Under the pieces are notes generated by a model. That model did no database searches, had not been told where the DNA came from, and saw nothing but the letters and a program-made list of their open reading frames with translations. Below are positions 6,016-12,907 of a DNA stretch of 16,002 bases, in pieces (positions within the stretch are counted from its first letter, which is position 1; every line of letters starts with the position of its first letter). This DNA is from Flavobacteriales bacterium (GTDB lineage: Bacteria; Bacteroidota; Bacteroidia; Flavobacteriales; Flavobacteriaceae). Both the position numbers and the translations under genes were made by a program. The stretch lies in contig NSHO01000026.1 of the NCBI GenBank assembly GCA_002737105.1, positions 1 through 16,002 on the forward strand, in the 5' to 3' direction.

Positions 6016-6833
6016 TAAACTGTAAAGGAACACTCGTCAATTTATCAACACCTAAAGTAATGGGGATTGTAAACGTGACGCCAGATTCATTTTTTGATGG
6101 TGGAAAACTGACAAATTCAAATGAAATTGTACTTCAAGTAGATAAAATGTTGCGTGATGGTGCTACTTTTATTGATTTAGGAGGCTATTCTAGTAAACCT
6201 GGTGCTGAATTTGTTTCCGAAGCTGAAGAATTAAATAGAGTAGTACCAATTGTAAAAGTATTAGTGGAAAAATTTCCAGATATTTTGCTTTCTATTGACA
6301 CTTTTAGAAGTGAAGTTGCCAAAAAAGCTATTGAAAATGGTGCGGCATTGATTAATGATATTTCAGCAGGTTTGTTAGATGAAAATATGTTGGAGACCGT
6401 TGCAAAATTGCAAGTTCCTTACATTATGATGCATATGAAAGGCACACCAAAAACCATGCAAAGTTTAGCCAATTATGACGATTTACTAAAAGAAATGAAT
6501 TTTTATTTTTCTGAACGAGTTGCGAAAGCGAGGAGTTTTGGATTAAATGACATCATTATCGATCCTGGCTTCGGATTTGCTAAAACTTTGGAACAGAATT
6601 ACGAATTACTTCAAAATTTAGAACTACTTCAATTTCACGATTTACCAATTTTAGCTGGCATTTCAAGAAAATCAATGATTTATAAAACATTAGAAACTTC
6701 GCCAGAACATGCCTTAAACGGAACCACGTTTTTACACGCTTTCTGTTTACAAAAAGGCGCCAATATTTTAAGAGTTCACGATGTAAAAGAAGCGGTGGAA
6801 TGTGTTTCTTTAATTAGACAATTAGACAATTAG
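6006..6833 (+). CDS. folP: Dihydropteroate synthase
   Basis: Condenses 6-hydroxymethyl-7,8-dihydropterin pyrophosphate with p-aminobenzoate to dihydropteroate in folate synthesis; cytoplasmic TIM barrel and the sulfonamide target. The 275 residues are normal length. Seen are MGIVNVTPDSFFDGG (19-33, loop 1 with the metal/pterin Asn), DLGGYSSKPGA (57-67, loop 2), LSIDTF (95-100), INDIS (116-120), IIDPGFGFAKT (about 186-196), GISRKS, and the C-terminal RVHD motif. Loop 2 reads SSKPG where STRPG is usual in Proteobacteria; similar SSRPG forms occur in Bacteroidota. The ATG at 6006 fits the predicted promoter and the common N-terminus. The last codons and stop lie in an 8-bp tandem repeat (AATTAGAC/T units, 6812-6843), so the C-terminal residues are repeat-encoded. 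rlmH follows after 97 nt. Confidence 0.97.
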   Translation: MSTINCKGTLVNLSTPKVMGIVNVTPDSFFDGGKLTNSNEIVLQVDKMLRDGATFIDLGGYSSKPGAEFVSEAEELNRVVPIVKVLVEKFPDILLSIDTFRSEVAKKAIENGAALINDISAGLLDENMLETVAKLQVPYIMMHMKGTPKTMQSLANYDDLLKEMNFYFSERVAKARSFGLNDIIIDPGFGFAKTLEQNYELLQNLELLQFHDLPILAGISRKSMIYKTLETSPEHALNGTTFLHAFCLQKGANILRVHDVKEAVECVSLIRQLDN

Positions 6834-6843
6834 ATAATTAGAT
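6812..6843 (+). repeat. 8-bp tandem repeat spanning the folP stop codon
   Basis: Four contiguous octamers: AATTAGAC at 6812 and 6820, AATTAGAT at 6828 and 6836, with a diverged fifth at 6844. The folP TAG stop (6831-6833) is part of the third unit. The 16-mer AATTAGACAATTAGAT (6820-6835) recurs inverted and exact at 7451-7466. Confidence 0.9.
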
Positions 6844-6883
6844 AATTGATTGGATTATAAAACAAAATATATATTCTATAAAA

Positions 6884-6915
6884 ACTAACACATTACAACT
6901 ATGTTAGTATGTGTT
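6884..6915 (+). promoter_or_regulatory. Two mutually exclusive hairpins in the folP-rlmH gap
   Basis: ACTAACA (6884-6890) can pair with TGTTAGT (6902-6908), and AACACAT (6887-6893) with ATGTGTT (6909-6915). The left arms overlap by four bases, so only one stem can form at a time. No T-run follows. The structure ends 15 nt before the rlmH ATG. A role in rlmH expression or folP mRNA processing is possible but unproven. Confidence 0.35.
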
Positions 6916-6930
6916 TAAAAAAATCTCAAA

Positions 6931-7404
6931 ATGAACATAAAACTTATCGTCATAGGGAAAACAGATAATAAAAATCTAAACGCTTTAATTGAAGAATATA
7001 CCAAGCGATTGGGATTTTATATTAAGTTCGATTTGGAAGTGATTCCTGATATCAAAAACGTAAAAAATTTATCGGAATCGGAACAAAAAACAAAAGAAGG
7101 GCAACTCATTTTAGAAAAATTAATACCAACCGATCAATTAATTTTATTGGACGAAAACGGAAAGGAATTCAATAGTATTGGATTTTCTGATTTTTTACAA
7201 AAGAAAATGAACTCCGGAATTAAAACGTTAGTATTTGTAATTGGTGGACCTTACGGATTTTCGGATGAAGTCTATCAAAAAGCACAAGGAAAAGTCGCTT
7301 TATCTCAAATGACTTTTTCGCATCAAATGGTGCGTTTATTTGTAATTGAACAAATTTATAGAGGTTTTACCATTTTGAACAACGAACCGTATCATCATCA
7401 ATAG
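6931..7404 (+). CDS. rlmH: 23S rRNA (pseudouridine1915-N3)-methyltransferase RlmH
   Basis: Methylates N3 of pseudouridine 1915 in helix 69 of 23S rRNA on assembled 70S ribosomes, using SAM. A SPOUT-class (trefoil knot) methyltransferase that acts as a dimer in the cytoplasm. The 157 residues are the standard length. The N-terminus MNIKLIVIGKT, the LLDENGKEF segment, the SAM-binding knot region VFVIGGPYGFS, and the signature C-terminus YRGFTILNNEPYHHQ are all present. The ATG at 6931 gives the usual N-terminus. It follows folP by 97 nt without a clear promoter of its own, so it may be co-transcribed. It is convergent with yebC; only 56 nt, largely octamer repeats, separate the two stop codons. 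Confidence 0.96.
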   Translation: MNIKLIVIGKTDNKNLNALIEEYTKRLGFYIKFDLEVIPDIKNVKNLSESEQKTKEGQLILEKLIPTDQLILLDENGKEFNSIGFSDFLQKKMNSGIKTLVFVIGGPYGFSDEVYQKAQGKVALSQMTFSHQMVRLFVIEQIYRGFTILNNEPYHHQ

Positions 7405-7418
7405 TTAATGTGCCAATT

Positions 7419-7466
7419 ATCTAACTATCTAAAAATCTAACTATCTAAAAATCTAATTGTCTAATT
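7419..7466 (-). repeat. 8-bp tandem repeat spanning the yebC stop codon
   Basis: On the minus strand six octamers run from 7466 to 7419: AATTAGAC, AATTAGAT, then alternating TTTTAGAT and AGTTAGAT. The yebC stop TAG (7463-7461) lies in the first unit. The first two units are the exact inverted match of 6820-6835, at the end of folP. Confidence 0.9.
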
Positions 7467-8177
7467 CTCCAACATTGTATGAAACACGTTCATTACGTCG
7501 TCGTCTTCTTCAATTTTTTCTAATAATTTTTCTACATCAGCTATTTGCTCTGGTGCTAATTCTTTGGTTACTTGCGGAATTCTATCAAATCCTGAAGATA
7601 AAATTTCTAAACCTCTTGATTCTAATTCTTTCTGAATGGCTCCAAAACTTTCAAAAGGGGCGTACATTAATATTCCGTCTTCATCATCTGCGAAAATTTC
7701 TTCTACACCAAAATCAATCATTTCTAATTCTAATTCGTCAATATCGTGTCCGGCAGCAGGAATTCTGAAATTACAAGTATGGTCAAACATAAATTCTACC
7801 GATCCTTGCGTGCCCATTGTCCCGTTGCATTTATTGAAATAACTTCTAATATTTGCAACCGTTCTGTTATTATTATCAGAAGCCGTTTCTATTAAAATGG
7901 CAATGCCGTGTGGCGCATATCCTTCAAATAATATTTCTTTATAGTTTGCGGTGTCTTTATCTGTTGCTTTTTTAATAGCGCGCTCTACGTTCTCTTTAGG
8001 CATATTAACGGCCTTTGAGTTTTGTATAACAGCTCTTAAACGCGAGTTAGCTTCCGGGTTTGGACCTCCTTCTTTAACCGCCATTACAATATCTTTACCA
8101 ATTCTGGTAAACGCTTTAGCCATTGCCGACCAACGCTTCATTTTTCTTCCTTTTCTGAATTCAAACGCTCTTCCCAT
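7461..8177 (-). CDS. YebC/PmpR family regulator (probable translation or transcription factor)
   Basis: A 238-residue member of the YebC/PmpR family. Some members act as DNA-binding regulators, and others have been linked to ribosome function at proline-rich stretches; this sequence does not say which. MGRAFEFRKGRKMKRWSAMA (1-20) is the typical Bacteroidota start, NNNRTVANIRSYFNKCNG is the conserved central motif, and the C-terminus is acidic (KIEEDDDV). The start chosen is the ATG at 8177. An in-frame ATG at 8222 would add 15 atypical residues and lies upstream of the predicted -7 box. The gene is monocistronic here, convergent with rlmH and divergent from the pseudouridine synthase gene. 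Confidence 0.93.
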   Translation of the reverse strand: MGRAFEFRKGRKMKRWSAMAKAFTRIGKDIVMAVKEGGPNPEANSRLRAVIQNSKAVNMPKENVERAIKKATDKDTANYKEILFEGYAPHGIAILIETASDNNNRTVANIRSYFNKCNGTMGTQGSVEFMFDHTCNFRIPAAGHDIDELELEMIDFGVEEIFADDEDGILMYAPFESFGAIQKELESRGLEILSSGFDRIPQVTKELAPEQIADVEKLLEKIEEDDDVMNVFHTMLEN

Positions 8178-8204
8178 TTCTCGTTTTGGTTTTTTTATAT
8201 ATCG

Positions 8205-8212
8205 CAAAAATA
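8205..8212 (-). promoter_or_regulatory. Candidate -7 box of the yebC-type gene
   Basis: On the minus strand this reads TATTTTTG, a match to TAnnTTTG, 27 nt before the ATG at 8177. This supports the shorter start. A -33 TTG at 17-23 nt is not evident in the A-rich sequence beyond it. Confidence 0.4.
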
Positions 8213-8281
8213 AAATAAGCAAGTAGTAAAAAAAAATGTTTGAACGTTTTTTTTATGTTTTAAAATTTTAAATAAATTTCC

Positions 8282-8308
8282 TGCATGTTTTTGAATTTTG
8301 ATCATGCA
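8282..8308. promoter_or_regulatory. Inverted repeat upstream of the RluA-type gene promoter
   Basis: TGCATG (8282-8287) and CATGCA (8303-8308) are perfect inverted 6-bp arms separated by 15 nt. They end 2 nt before the TTTG (8311-8314) of the predicted promoter. The geometry fits a dimeric regulator site, but arms this short could occur by chance. Confidence 0.25.
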
Positions 8309-8310
8309 TT

Positions 8311-8337
8311 TTTGGAATTTTTAAAATGTTATCTTTG
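8311..8337 (+). promoter_or_regulatory. Predicted promoter of the RluA-type gene, giving a near-leaderless mRNA
   Basis: TATCTTTG (8330-8337) matches the -7 consensus, and TTTG (8311-8314) lies 15 nt upstream, slightly closer than usual. Transcription would begin about where the ATG at 8342 lies, so the mRNA would have almost no leader. This excludes the longer in-frame start at 8285. Confidence 0.5.
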
Positions 8338-8341
8338 CCAA

Positions 8342-10012
8342 ATGCAAAACCAATTTTTCCAACCTTTTCCAACCGATATTTCAGGAATTTCATTACCTGA
8401 AAAATTTACGTTTCCGTTTTATTATCAACCACATAAATTGAGTGAAATGGCAGCGTTAGAATTGCAAAATTACTTAGCAACGCAAACTAATTTTGATCAT
8501 AATTTCGGATTAGATTTCGCTCAGAAAGGTTTGGTAATTGGTAAAATGTTTGGGGTGTTGGTTTGCCAAAATGAAATGGGTGATTTAGGTTATTTATGGG
8601 CATTTTCTGGGAAATTGGCTAATGAAAATCACCATGAGTATTTTGTGCCAACTGTTTTTGATATGTTAACCGAAAATAGCTTTTTTCGTAAAGAAGAAGC
8701 ATTGCTAAATGCCTACAATCGAAAAATTGAAATTTTAGAAAATTCTGATAATTATTTAAAGGAATTAGAAAATTTCAAGAACACCAATATTCAAGCTGTA
8801 ACCGAATTACAAAATCAGAAAATCAGAATTAAATTACAAAAAATATTTCGTGATGAAAGAAGAATTCAAATAGAAACCACTTTAACAGAAGAAGAATTAT
8901 TTGAATTTAATATACAACTTGCCGAAGAAAGTAAGCAAGAAAGTATTTTGTTGAAAAAAATGACAAAATATTGGAAATTGACTTTACAAGCTTTAGAAGA
9001 AAAAGTAGCTGTGTTTACTAATGAAATCAATCAATTAAAAGAAGAAAGAAAAGTAAAATCGGCAGAATTACAACAAAAATTATTTTCAAATTATTCCTTT
9101 TTCAATCAATACCAAGAAAAGAAAAGTTTAGCCGAAATTTTTAACAACAATCCGCCTGCTGGAGCCGGTGAATGTGCCGCGCCAAAGTTATTGCATTATG
9201 CTTTTCAACATCATTTAAAACCTATTTGTATGGCGGAATTTTGGTGGGGTCAGTCGCCTAATTCTGAAGTGCGCCAACACAAGCAATTTTATCCGTCTTG
9301 CAAAAGTAAATGCGAACCCATTTTGATGGGACACATGCTTAAAGATTTAGAAATGGAAGAAAATCCGTTTATTATGAATCATGCGGAAGGAAAAGATATT
9401 GAAATTGTGTACGAAGATGAAGTGATGTTAGTAATCAATAAGCCTACCGAGTTTTTATCGGTTCCAGGAAAAACCATTTCAGATTCGGTTTATGAACGAA
9501 TTAAAGAAAAATATCCTGAAGCCACGGGTCCGCTAATTGTACATCGATTAGATATGTCCACTTCTGGAATTATGCTTATCGCCAAAAATGAAATTACTGC
9601 CGCACAATTGCAAAGTCAGTTTATTAATAGAACTATTAAGAAACGTTATGTGGCACTTTTAGATGGTTTGTTGGAAAAATCTCACGGTTATATTGATTTG
9701 CCTTTGCGAGTTGATTTAGCCGATAGACCAAGACAATTGGTATGTTACGAACACGGCAAACCCGCACAAACCAAGTGGAAAACCATCGAAGTTAAAAACG
9801 GAAAAACGAAAGTACATTTTCATCCCATTACTGGAAGAACACATCAATTACGCGTTCATGCATCTCATAGTTTAGGACTACATACGCCTATTGTTGGCGA
9901 TGATTTATATGGTAAAAAAGCCGATAGATTGTATTTGCATGCCGAATATATTCAATTTGAACATCCAGTAACAAAGGAAATTATGGAGCTTTTGGTGGAA
10001 GCAGAGTTTTAG
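8342..10012 (+). CDS. Large RluA-family pseudouridine synthase with N-terminal coiled-coil and Cys-rich extension
   Basis: Isomerises a uridine in rRNA or tRNA to pseudouridine; the target is unknown. From the ATG at 8342 it has 556 residues. The catalytic RluA-type domain (about 350-556) contains the motif VHRLDMSTSG (400-409) with catalytic Asp404, preceded by a VINKP motif and followed by TGRTHQLRVHA. The roughly 345-residue N-terminal extension holds a Lys/Glu-rich, probably coiled-coil stretch (about 115-260) and a block with Cys278, Cys296, Cys320 and Cys324 (AGECAAPK, IAEFWWG-like AEFWWG, FYPSCKSKC) that may bind zinc. This architecture occurs in other Bacteroidota and some Gammaproteobacteria, so it is a known but little-studied subfamily. 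The in-frame ATG at 8285 was rejected because the promoter overlaps that stretch. It is convergent with hutI. Confidence 0.9.
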   Translation: MQNQFFQPFPTDISGISLPEKFTFPFYYQPHKLSEMAALELQNYLATQTNFDHNFGLDFAQKGLVIGKMFGVLVCQNEMGDLGYLWAFSGKLANENHHEYFVPTVFDMLTENSFFRKEEALLNAYNRKIEILENSDNYLKELENFKNTNIQAVTELQNQKIRIKLQKIFRDERRIQIETTLTEEELFEFNIQLAEESKQESILLKKMTKYWKLTLQALEEKVAVFTNEINQLKEERKVKSAELQQKLFSNYSFFNQYQEKKSLAEIFNNNPPAGAGECAAPKLLHYAFQHHLKPICMAEFWWGQSPNSEVRQHKQFYPSCKSKCEPILMGHMLKDLEMEENPFIMNHAEGKDIEIVYEDEVMLVINKPTEFLSVPGKTISDSVYERIKEKYPEATGPLIVHRLDMSTSGIMLIAKNEITAAQLQSQFINRTIKKRYVALLDGLLEKSHGYIDLPLRVDLADRPRQLVCYEHGKPAQTKWKTIEVKNGKTKVHFHPITGRTHQLRVHASHSLGLHTPIVGDDLYGKKADRLYLHAEYIQFEHPVTKEIMELLVEAEF

Positions 10013-10017
10013 GTTTT

Positions 10018-10066
10018 ACCGCAAAGACGCAAGGTTCTCCGCAAGGCTAGCAAAGTTTTTGCTTAG
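10018..10066. repeat. Degenerate ~10-bp repeat tract with hairpin between convergent genes
   Basis: The core GCAAAG/GCAAGG recurs irregularly (ccgcaaagac, gcaaggttct, ccgcaaggct, agcaaag), the same theme as around 4081-4120 and 5371-5415. Its end folds as AGCAAA (10049-10054) against TTTGCT (10058-10063) with a GTT loop and is followed by a short T-rich stretch. It could end transcription from the RluA-type gene, but the stem is short. Confidence 0.45.
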
Positions 10067-10071
10067 TTTCC

Positions 10072-10104
10072 ATCTATTAAATCCTTTAAATCTGCGTACC
10101 TATT
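10072..10104 (-). repeat. 33-nt dispersed repeat, copy 2 (overlaps the hutI stop codon)
   Basis: Matches 2725-2757 at 29 of 33 positions. Here the repeat contains the hutI stop codon (TAG on the minus strand, 10102-10100) and part of the last sense codon. Confidence 0.75.
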
Positions 10105-11341
10105 CACCAAATATTTTCCCATCCAACCAAACACTATCAATCAAATTCGTAGCAAAACAATACGGAATTTCGTAATAACTGTGTAAAGGTTTTGTTATAA
10201 TCAAATTGGCTTTTTTGCCTTTTGTAATACTTCCGTGCGACTCGCTTAAATCCATAGCATACGCGCCGTTAATTGTTGCTGCATTTATGGCTTCTTCTGG
10301 GGTCATTTTCATTTTGATACAAGCCGTAGCAACTACAAAATGCATATTTCCTGAAGGTGAAGTGCCTGGGTTAAAATCAGAAGCTAAAGCTAAAGGTAAA
10401 CCTGCTTTCAACATTTGTCGTGCTGGTGTATAAGGAATCGAAATGAAATACGAACAACTTGGTAAAGCCACTGGCATACAATCAGTATTTTTTAAAACTT
10501 CAATGTCTTCATCCGTAACAATTTCTAAATGGTCAACACTTAAAGCACCGTTTTCAACACAAGCTTTAATTCCGTTTATGGCTGTAAATTGATTTACGTG
10601 AATTTTTGGTTTTAAACCATATTTTTTACCAGCTTCCATAATTTGGATGGTTTCTGAAACACTAAAATAACCCGTTTCTAAAAAAGCATCAATATAATCG
10701 GCTAAATTTTCTTGGGCGATTTTGGGTAACATTTCATTGATAATCAAATCGATATACGCTTGATGATTTTCTTTGTATTCCGTTGGAAAAGCATGTGCAC
10801 CAAGGAAAGTTGCTTTTATCGCAATAGGATAATTTTCTTTTAATTTTTTTATGACGCGTAGCATTTTTAATTCGCCTTCTACGGTTAAACCATATCCCGA
10901 TTTAATTTCAACGGCGCCAGTTCCTTGTGAAATGACTTCTTCCAAACGCTTTTTCGATTGGTTGTAAATCTCTTCTTCTGAAGTTTCATTTAATGTTTTA
11001 GCCGAATTTAATATTCCACCACCACGATTGGCAATTTCTTCGTAGGACAAGCCATTTATTCTATCTACAAATTCGCTACTTCTGTTTCCGGCATACACTA
11101 TGTGCGTGTGACTGTCGCAAAAACTTGGCATTACAATTTTTCCAGTTGCATCAATTACTGTTGCATTTTTTACATTTGGACAATTTTCCATCAAACCAAA
11201 ATCTGAGATAAAATCATTTTCCAAAAGTAAATAGGCGTTTTCTAAAATGGGTAAATGTGCCATTTCCGAACCTGATATTTTTTTAATTGAAGTAGGTCTA
11301 ACTTGTAGTAATTGTTTTATATTTATAATTATGGTTTGCAT
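10100..11341 (-). CDS. hutI: Imidazolonepropionase
   Basis: Hydrolyses 4-imidazolone-5-propanoate to N-formimino-L-glutamate, the third step of histidine degradation; a cytoplasmic metal-dependent amidohydrolase. The 413 residues are the family length. Visible are the metal-binding DSHTH (76-80, His78 and His80) followed by VYAGNRSSEF with the substrate-binding residues, VEIKSGYGLT in the middle, KIHVNQF (a metal-ligand His region), SVDHLE, and ASDFNPGTSP with the last metal-binding Asp. No other hut gene is adjacent, so the pathway genes must be elsewhere if present. The ATG at 11341 is 48 bp from the divergent corA start. I found no TAnnTTTG box for it. The stop codon lies inside a dispersed repeat. 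Confidence 0.96.
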   Translation of the reverse strand: MQTIIINIKQLLQVRPTSIKKISGSEMAHLPILENAYLLLENDFISDFGLMENCPNVKNATVIDATGKIVMPSFCDSHTHIVYAGNRSSEFVDRINGLSYEEIANRGGGILNSAKTLNETSEEEIYNQSKKRLEEVISQGTGAVEIKSGYGLTVEGELKMLRVIKKLKENYPIAIKATFLGAHAFPTEYKENHQAYIDLIINEMLPKIAQENLADYIDAFLETGYFSVSETIQIMEAGKKYGLKPKIHVNQFTAINGIKACVENGALSVDHLEIVTDEDIEVLKNTDCMPVALPSCSYFISIPYTPARQMLKAGLPLALASDFNPGTSPSGNMHFVVATACIKMKMTPEEAINAATINGAYAMDLSESHGSITKGKKANLIITKPLHSYYEIPYCFATNLIDSVWLDGKIFGE

Positions 11342-11351
11342 AAGAAATAGT

Positions 11352-11359
11352 TATATTTG
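11352..11359 (+). promoter_or_regulatory. Candidate -7 box of corA
   Basis: TATATTTG is a perfect TAnnTTTG match, 30 nt before the GTG at 11390. The nearest TTTG upstream (11335-11338) leaves only a 13-nt spacer, shorter than normal, so the -33 element is uncertain. Confidence 0.45.
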
Positions 11360-11389
11360 TAAAAGGTAAAAATACTTATTTAATATAAA

Positions 11390-12454
11390 GTGCGAAAACT
11401 ATTATACAAAAAAGGTCGAAAAGTTATACCTACTCTAATAGAGTATACAGGTAAACATGAAAATGCAACACCTGAAATGCAACTATTTGTATACAATTCT
11501 GAGGAATTATCAGAATTTGAAGATATAAAACTATCTCAATTAGATAAACATTTAGATTACACAAAAAACAATTGGATCAATTTACATGGCTTGTCTGATG
11601 TTGCTTTGATAAAAGAAATTGGCATAAAATTTAAAATTGATGATTTTATTTTAGGTGACATTTTAAACATTCTCAAACGTTCAAAAGTTGAGGAGCACAA
11701 CCACACCTTGTTTTTTAATATAAAATCGTTATTACCTGAATCTAATGGTATTGATGTTGAGCAGATTAGTTTTATTTTACGAGACGGATTGCTATTTTCC
11801 TTTCAAGAGAAAAAGAGCGATTTCTTTTTACATATCCGTGAAAGAATGCGTCAACATGCTGGAATTGTTAGAGATAGAAAAGTAGATTATTTACTCTATT
11901 TGCTTTTAGACGCAGTTATGGAAAACTTTTATATAACCATAGAAAGCGAAGAGCAAAAAATTGATGCTGTTATTGATTTGATCAAAACCAAACCCAATCC
12001 AAAAATACTAGAAGAAATTGAACGCCATAGAGATAATTTAAACTTTTTGCGCCGTTCTATAGTGCCACTTCGAGATTCTTTATATTCGATAAAAAGCATG
12101 AAAGAGGATAATGTTTTTAATGTAATTACGACTGAAAATTATACTTTTTTCTCTCGTTTGCATCAAAAATGTTTGGAATTATTAGACCAAGTTGACGCCG
12201 ATTTAAGTTCGTTGGAAAGTGCTTCTTCGTTTTATTTTTCGTTGCAAAGTCATAAAATGAATGAAGTTATGAAAACCTTAACTGTGGTTTCTGTGTTTTT
12301 CATGCCGTTAACTTTTATTGTAGGGGTTTACGGAATGAACTTCGATAACATGCCAGAACTACATTGGAAATACGGCTATTTTTATGTCGTAGCCGGTATG
12401 TTTCTTTTGTTCGTTTCCATGATTGTGTATTTCAAAAGAAAAAATTGGTTTTAA
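11390..12454 (+). CDS. corA: CorA-family magnesium/divalent cation transporter
   Basis: Forms a pentameric inner-membrane channel for Mg2+ and sometimes Co2+ or Ni2+. The 354 residues comprise a large soluble N-terminal domain with the long stalk helix (about 190-295, including ERHRDNLNFLRRSIVPLRD) and two C-terminal membrane segments (about 297-314 and 329-349). The selectivity motif GMN (315-317), in YGMNFDNMPEL, lies between them. The C-terminus is basic (KRKNWF). The start is GTG at 11390; this gives the lineage-typical N-terminus RKLLYKKGRK and no suitable in-frame ATG precedes it. Divergent from hutI. A strong hairpin terminator follows 12 nt after the stop, so it is probably a single-gene unit. 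Ion preference cannot be told from sequence alone. Confidence 0.95.
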   Translation: MRKLLYKKGRKVIPTLIEYTGKHENATPEMQLFVYNSEELSEFEDIKLSQLDKHLDYTKNNWINLHGLSDVALIKEIGIKFKIDDFILGDILNILKRSKVEEHNHTLFFNIKSLLPESNGIDVEQISFILRDGLLFSFQEKKSDFFLHIRERMRQHAGIVRDRKVDYLLYLLLDAVMENFYITIESEEQKIDAVIDLIKTKPNPKILEEIERHRDNLNFLRRSIVPLRDSLYSIKSMKEDNVFNVITTENYTFFSRLHQKCLELLDQVDADLSSLESASSFYFSLQSHKMNEVMKTLTVVSVFFMPLTFIVGVYGMNFDNMPELHWKYGYFYVVAGMFLLFVSMIVYFKRKNWF

Positions 12455-12465
12455 ATTAATTATAT

Positions 12466-12499
12466 AAAATGTTTCTGTTTTTTCATGAAACATTTTTTT
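12466..12499 (+). terminator. Intrinsic terminator after corA
   Basis: AAAATGTTTC (12466-12475) pairs perfectly with GAAACATTTT (12487-12496) around an 11-nt loop, and the T-run extends to 12499. It lies 12 nt past the corA stop and separates corA from the ars operon. Confidence 0.8.
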
Positions 12500-12512
12500 A
12501 TTATATTTTAAT

Positions 12513-12528
12513 ATCGTAATATTGCAAT
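12513..12528. promoter_or_regulatory. Candidate ArsR operator overlapping the -7 region
   Basis: ATCGTAATATTGCAAT is an imperfect palindrome (6 of 8 base pairs match about the AAT|ATT centre). TAATATTG within it (12517-12524) matches the TAnnTTTG box except for one base and lies 20 nt before the arsR ATG. A repressor bound here would block the polymerase, as in ArsR autoregulation. No -33 TTG is obvious. Confidence 0.45.
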
Positions 12529-12544
12529 CTATAAATATGACACA

Positions 12545-12868
12545 ATGGGAATTACTAAATCTGAATCTTTTACCCCAGAACAAAACGATATGGCCAACTT
12601 GTTTAAAGCTATGGCAAATCCGGCACGAGTAGCCATAATTCAATATTTATTAAAGGTCGATTCTTGTATTTGTGGCGATATTGTAAACGAATTGCCATTG
12701 GCACAACCCACCATTTCTCAACATTTAAAAGAATTAAAAAACGCCAACATCATTCAAGGTACTATTGAAGGAAAATCTATTTGTTATTGTTTGAACAAAG
12801 ACGTATTTGAATCTATTGGACGCTATTTTATGGGTATGTATATTAAGTTAGATGCCAAATGTTGTTAA
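12545..12868 (+). CDS. arsR: ArsR/SmtB family metalloregulatory repressor
   Basis: A winged-helix dimeric repressor that releases DNA when it binds arsenite or a related metalloid; it should control this operon. The 107 residues are the normal length. The recognition-helix region AQPTISQHLKELKNANII is at 53-70. The CxC pair in SCICGD (Cys41 and Cys43) corresponds to the metalloid site in the DNA-contacting helix of classic ArsR (ELCVCDL type). Two further pairs, Cys80/Cys82 (ICYC) and the C-terminal Cys106/Cys107, might add a third sulfur ligand or a second site; this is inference. The ATG at 12545 is used. An ATG at 12537 is out of frame. First gene of the operon, 39 nt before the methyltransferase gene, with a candidate operator just upstream. 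Confidence 0.92.
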   Translation: MGITKSESFTPEQNDMANLFKAMANPARVAIIQYLLKVDSCICGDIVNELPLAQPTISQHLKELKNANIIQGTIEGKSICYCLNKDVFESIGRYFMGMYIKLDAKCC

Positions 12869-12907
12869 ATAAATATTTCGCGCTTTTTGCATTAAAAAAA
12901 CAGAAAA

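Noticed and set aside
7457..7768. Plus-strand open frames opposite the yebC-type gene (also 7636-7842 and 7951-8226)
   Set aside because: Mirror-image frames of a well-conserved gene with no independent support.
12359..12643. 94-codon minus-strand open frame across the corA end, terminator and arsR start
   Set aside because: It runs through a strong terminator hairpin and two conserved genes in antisense; the product shows no family features.
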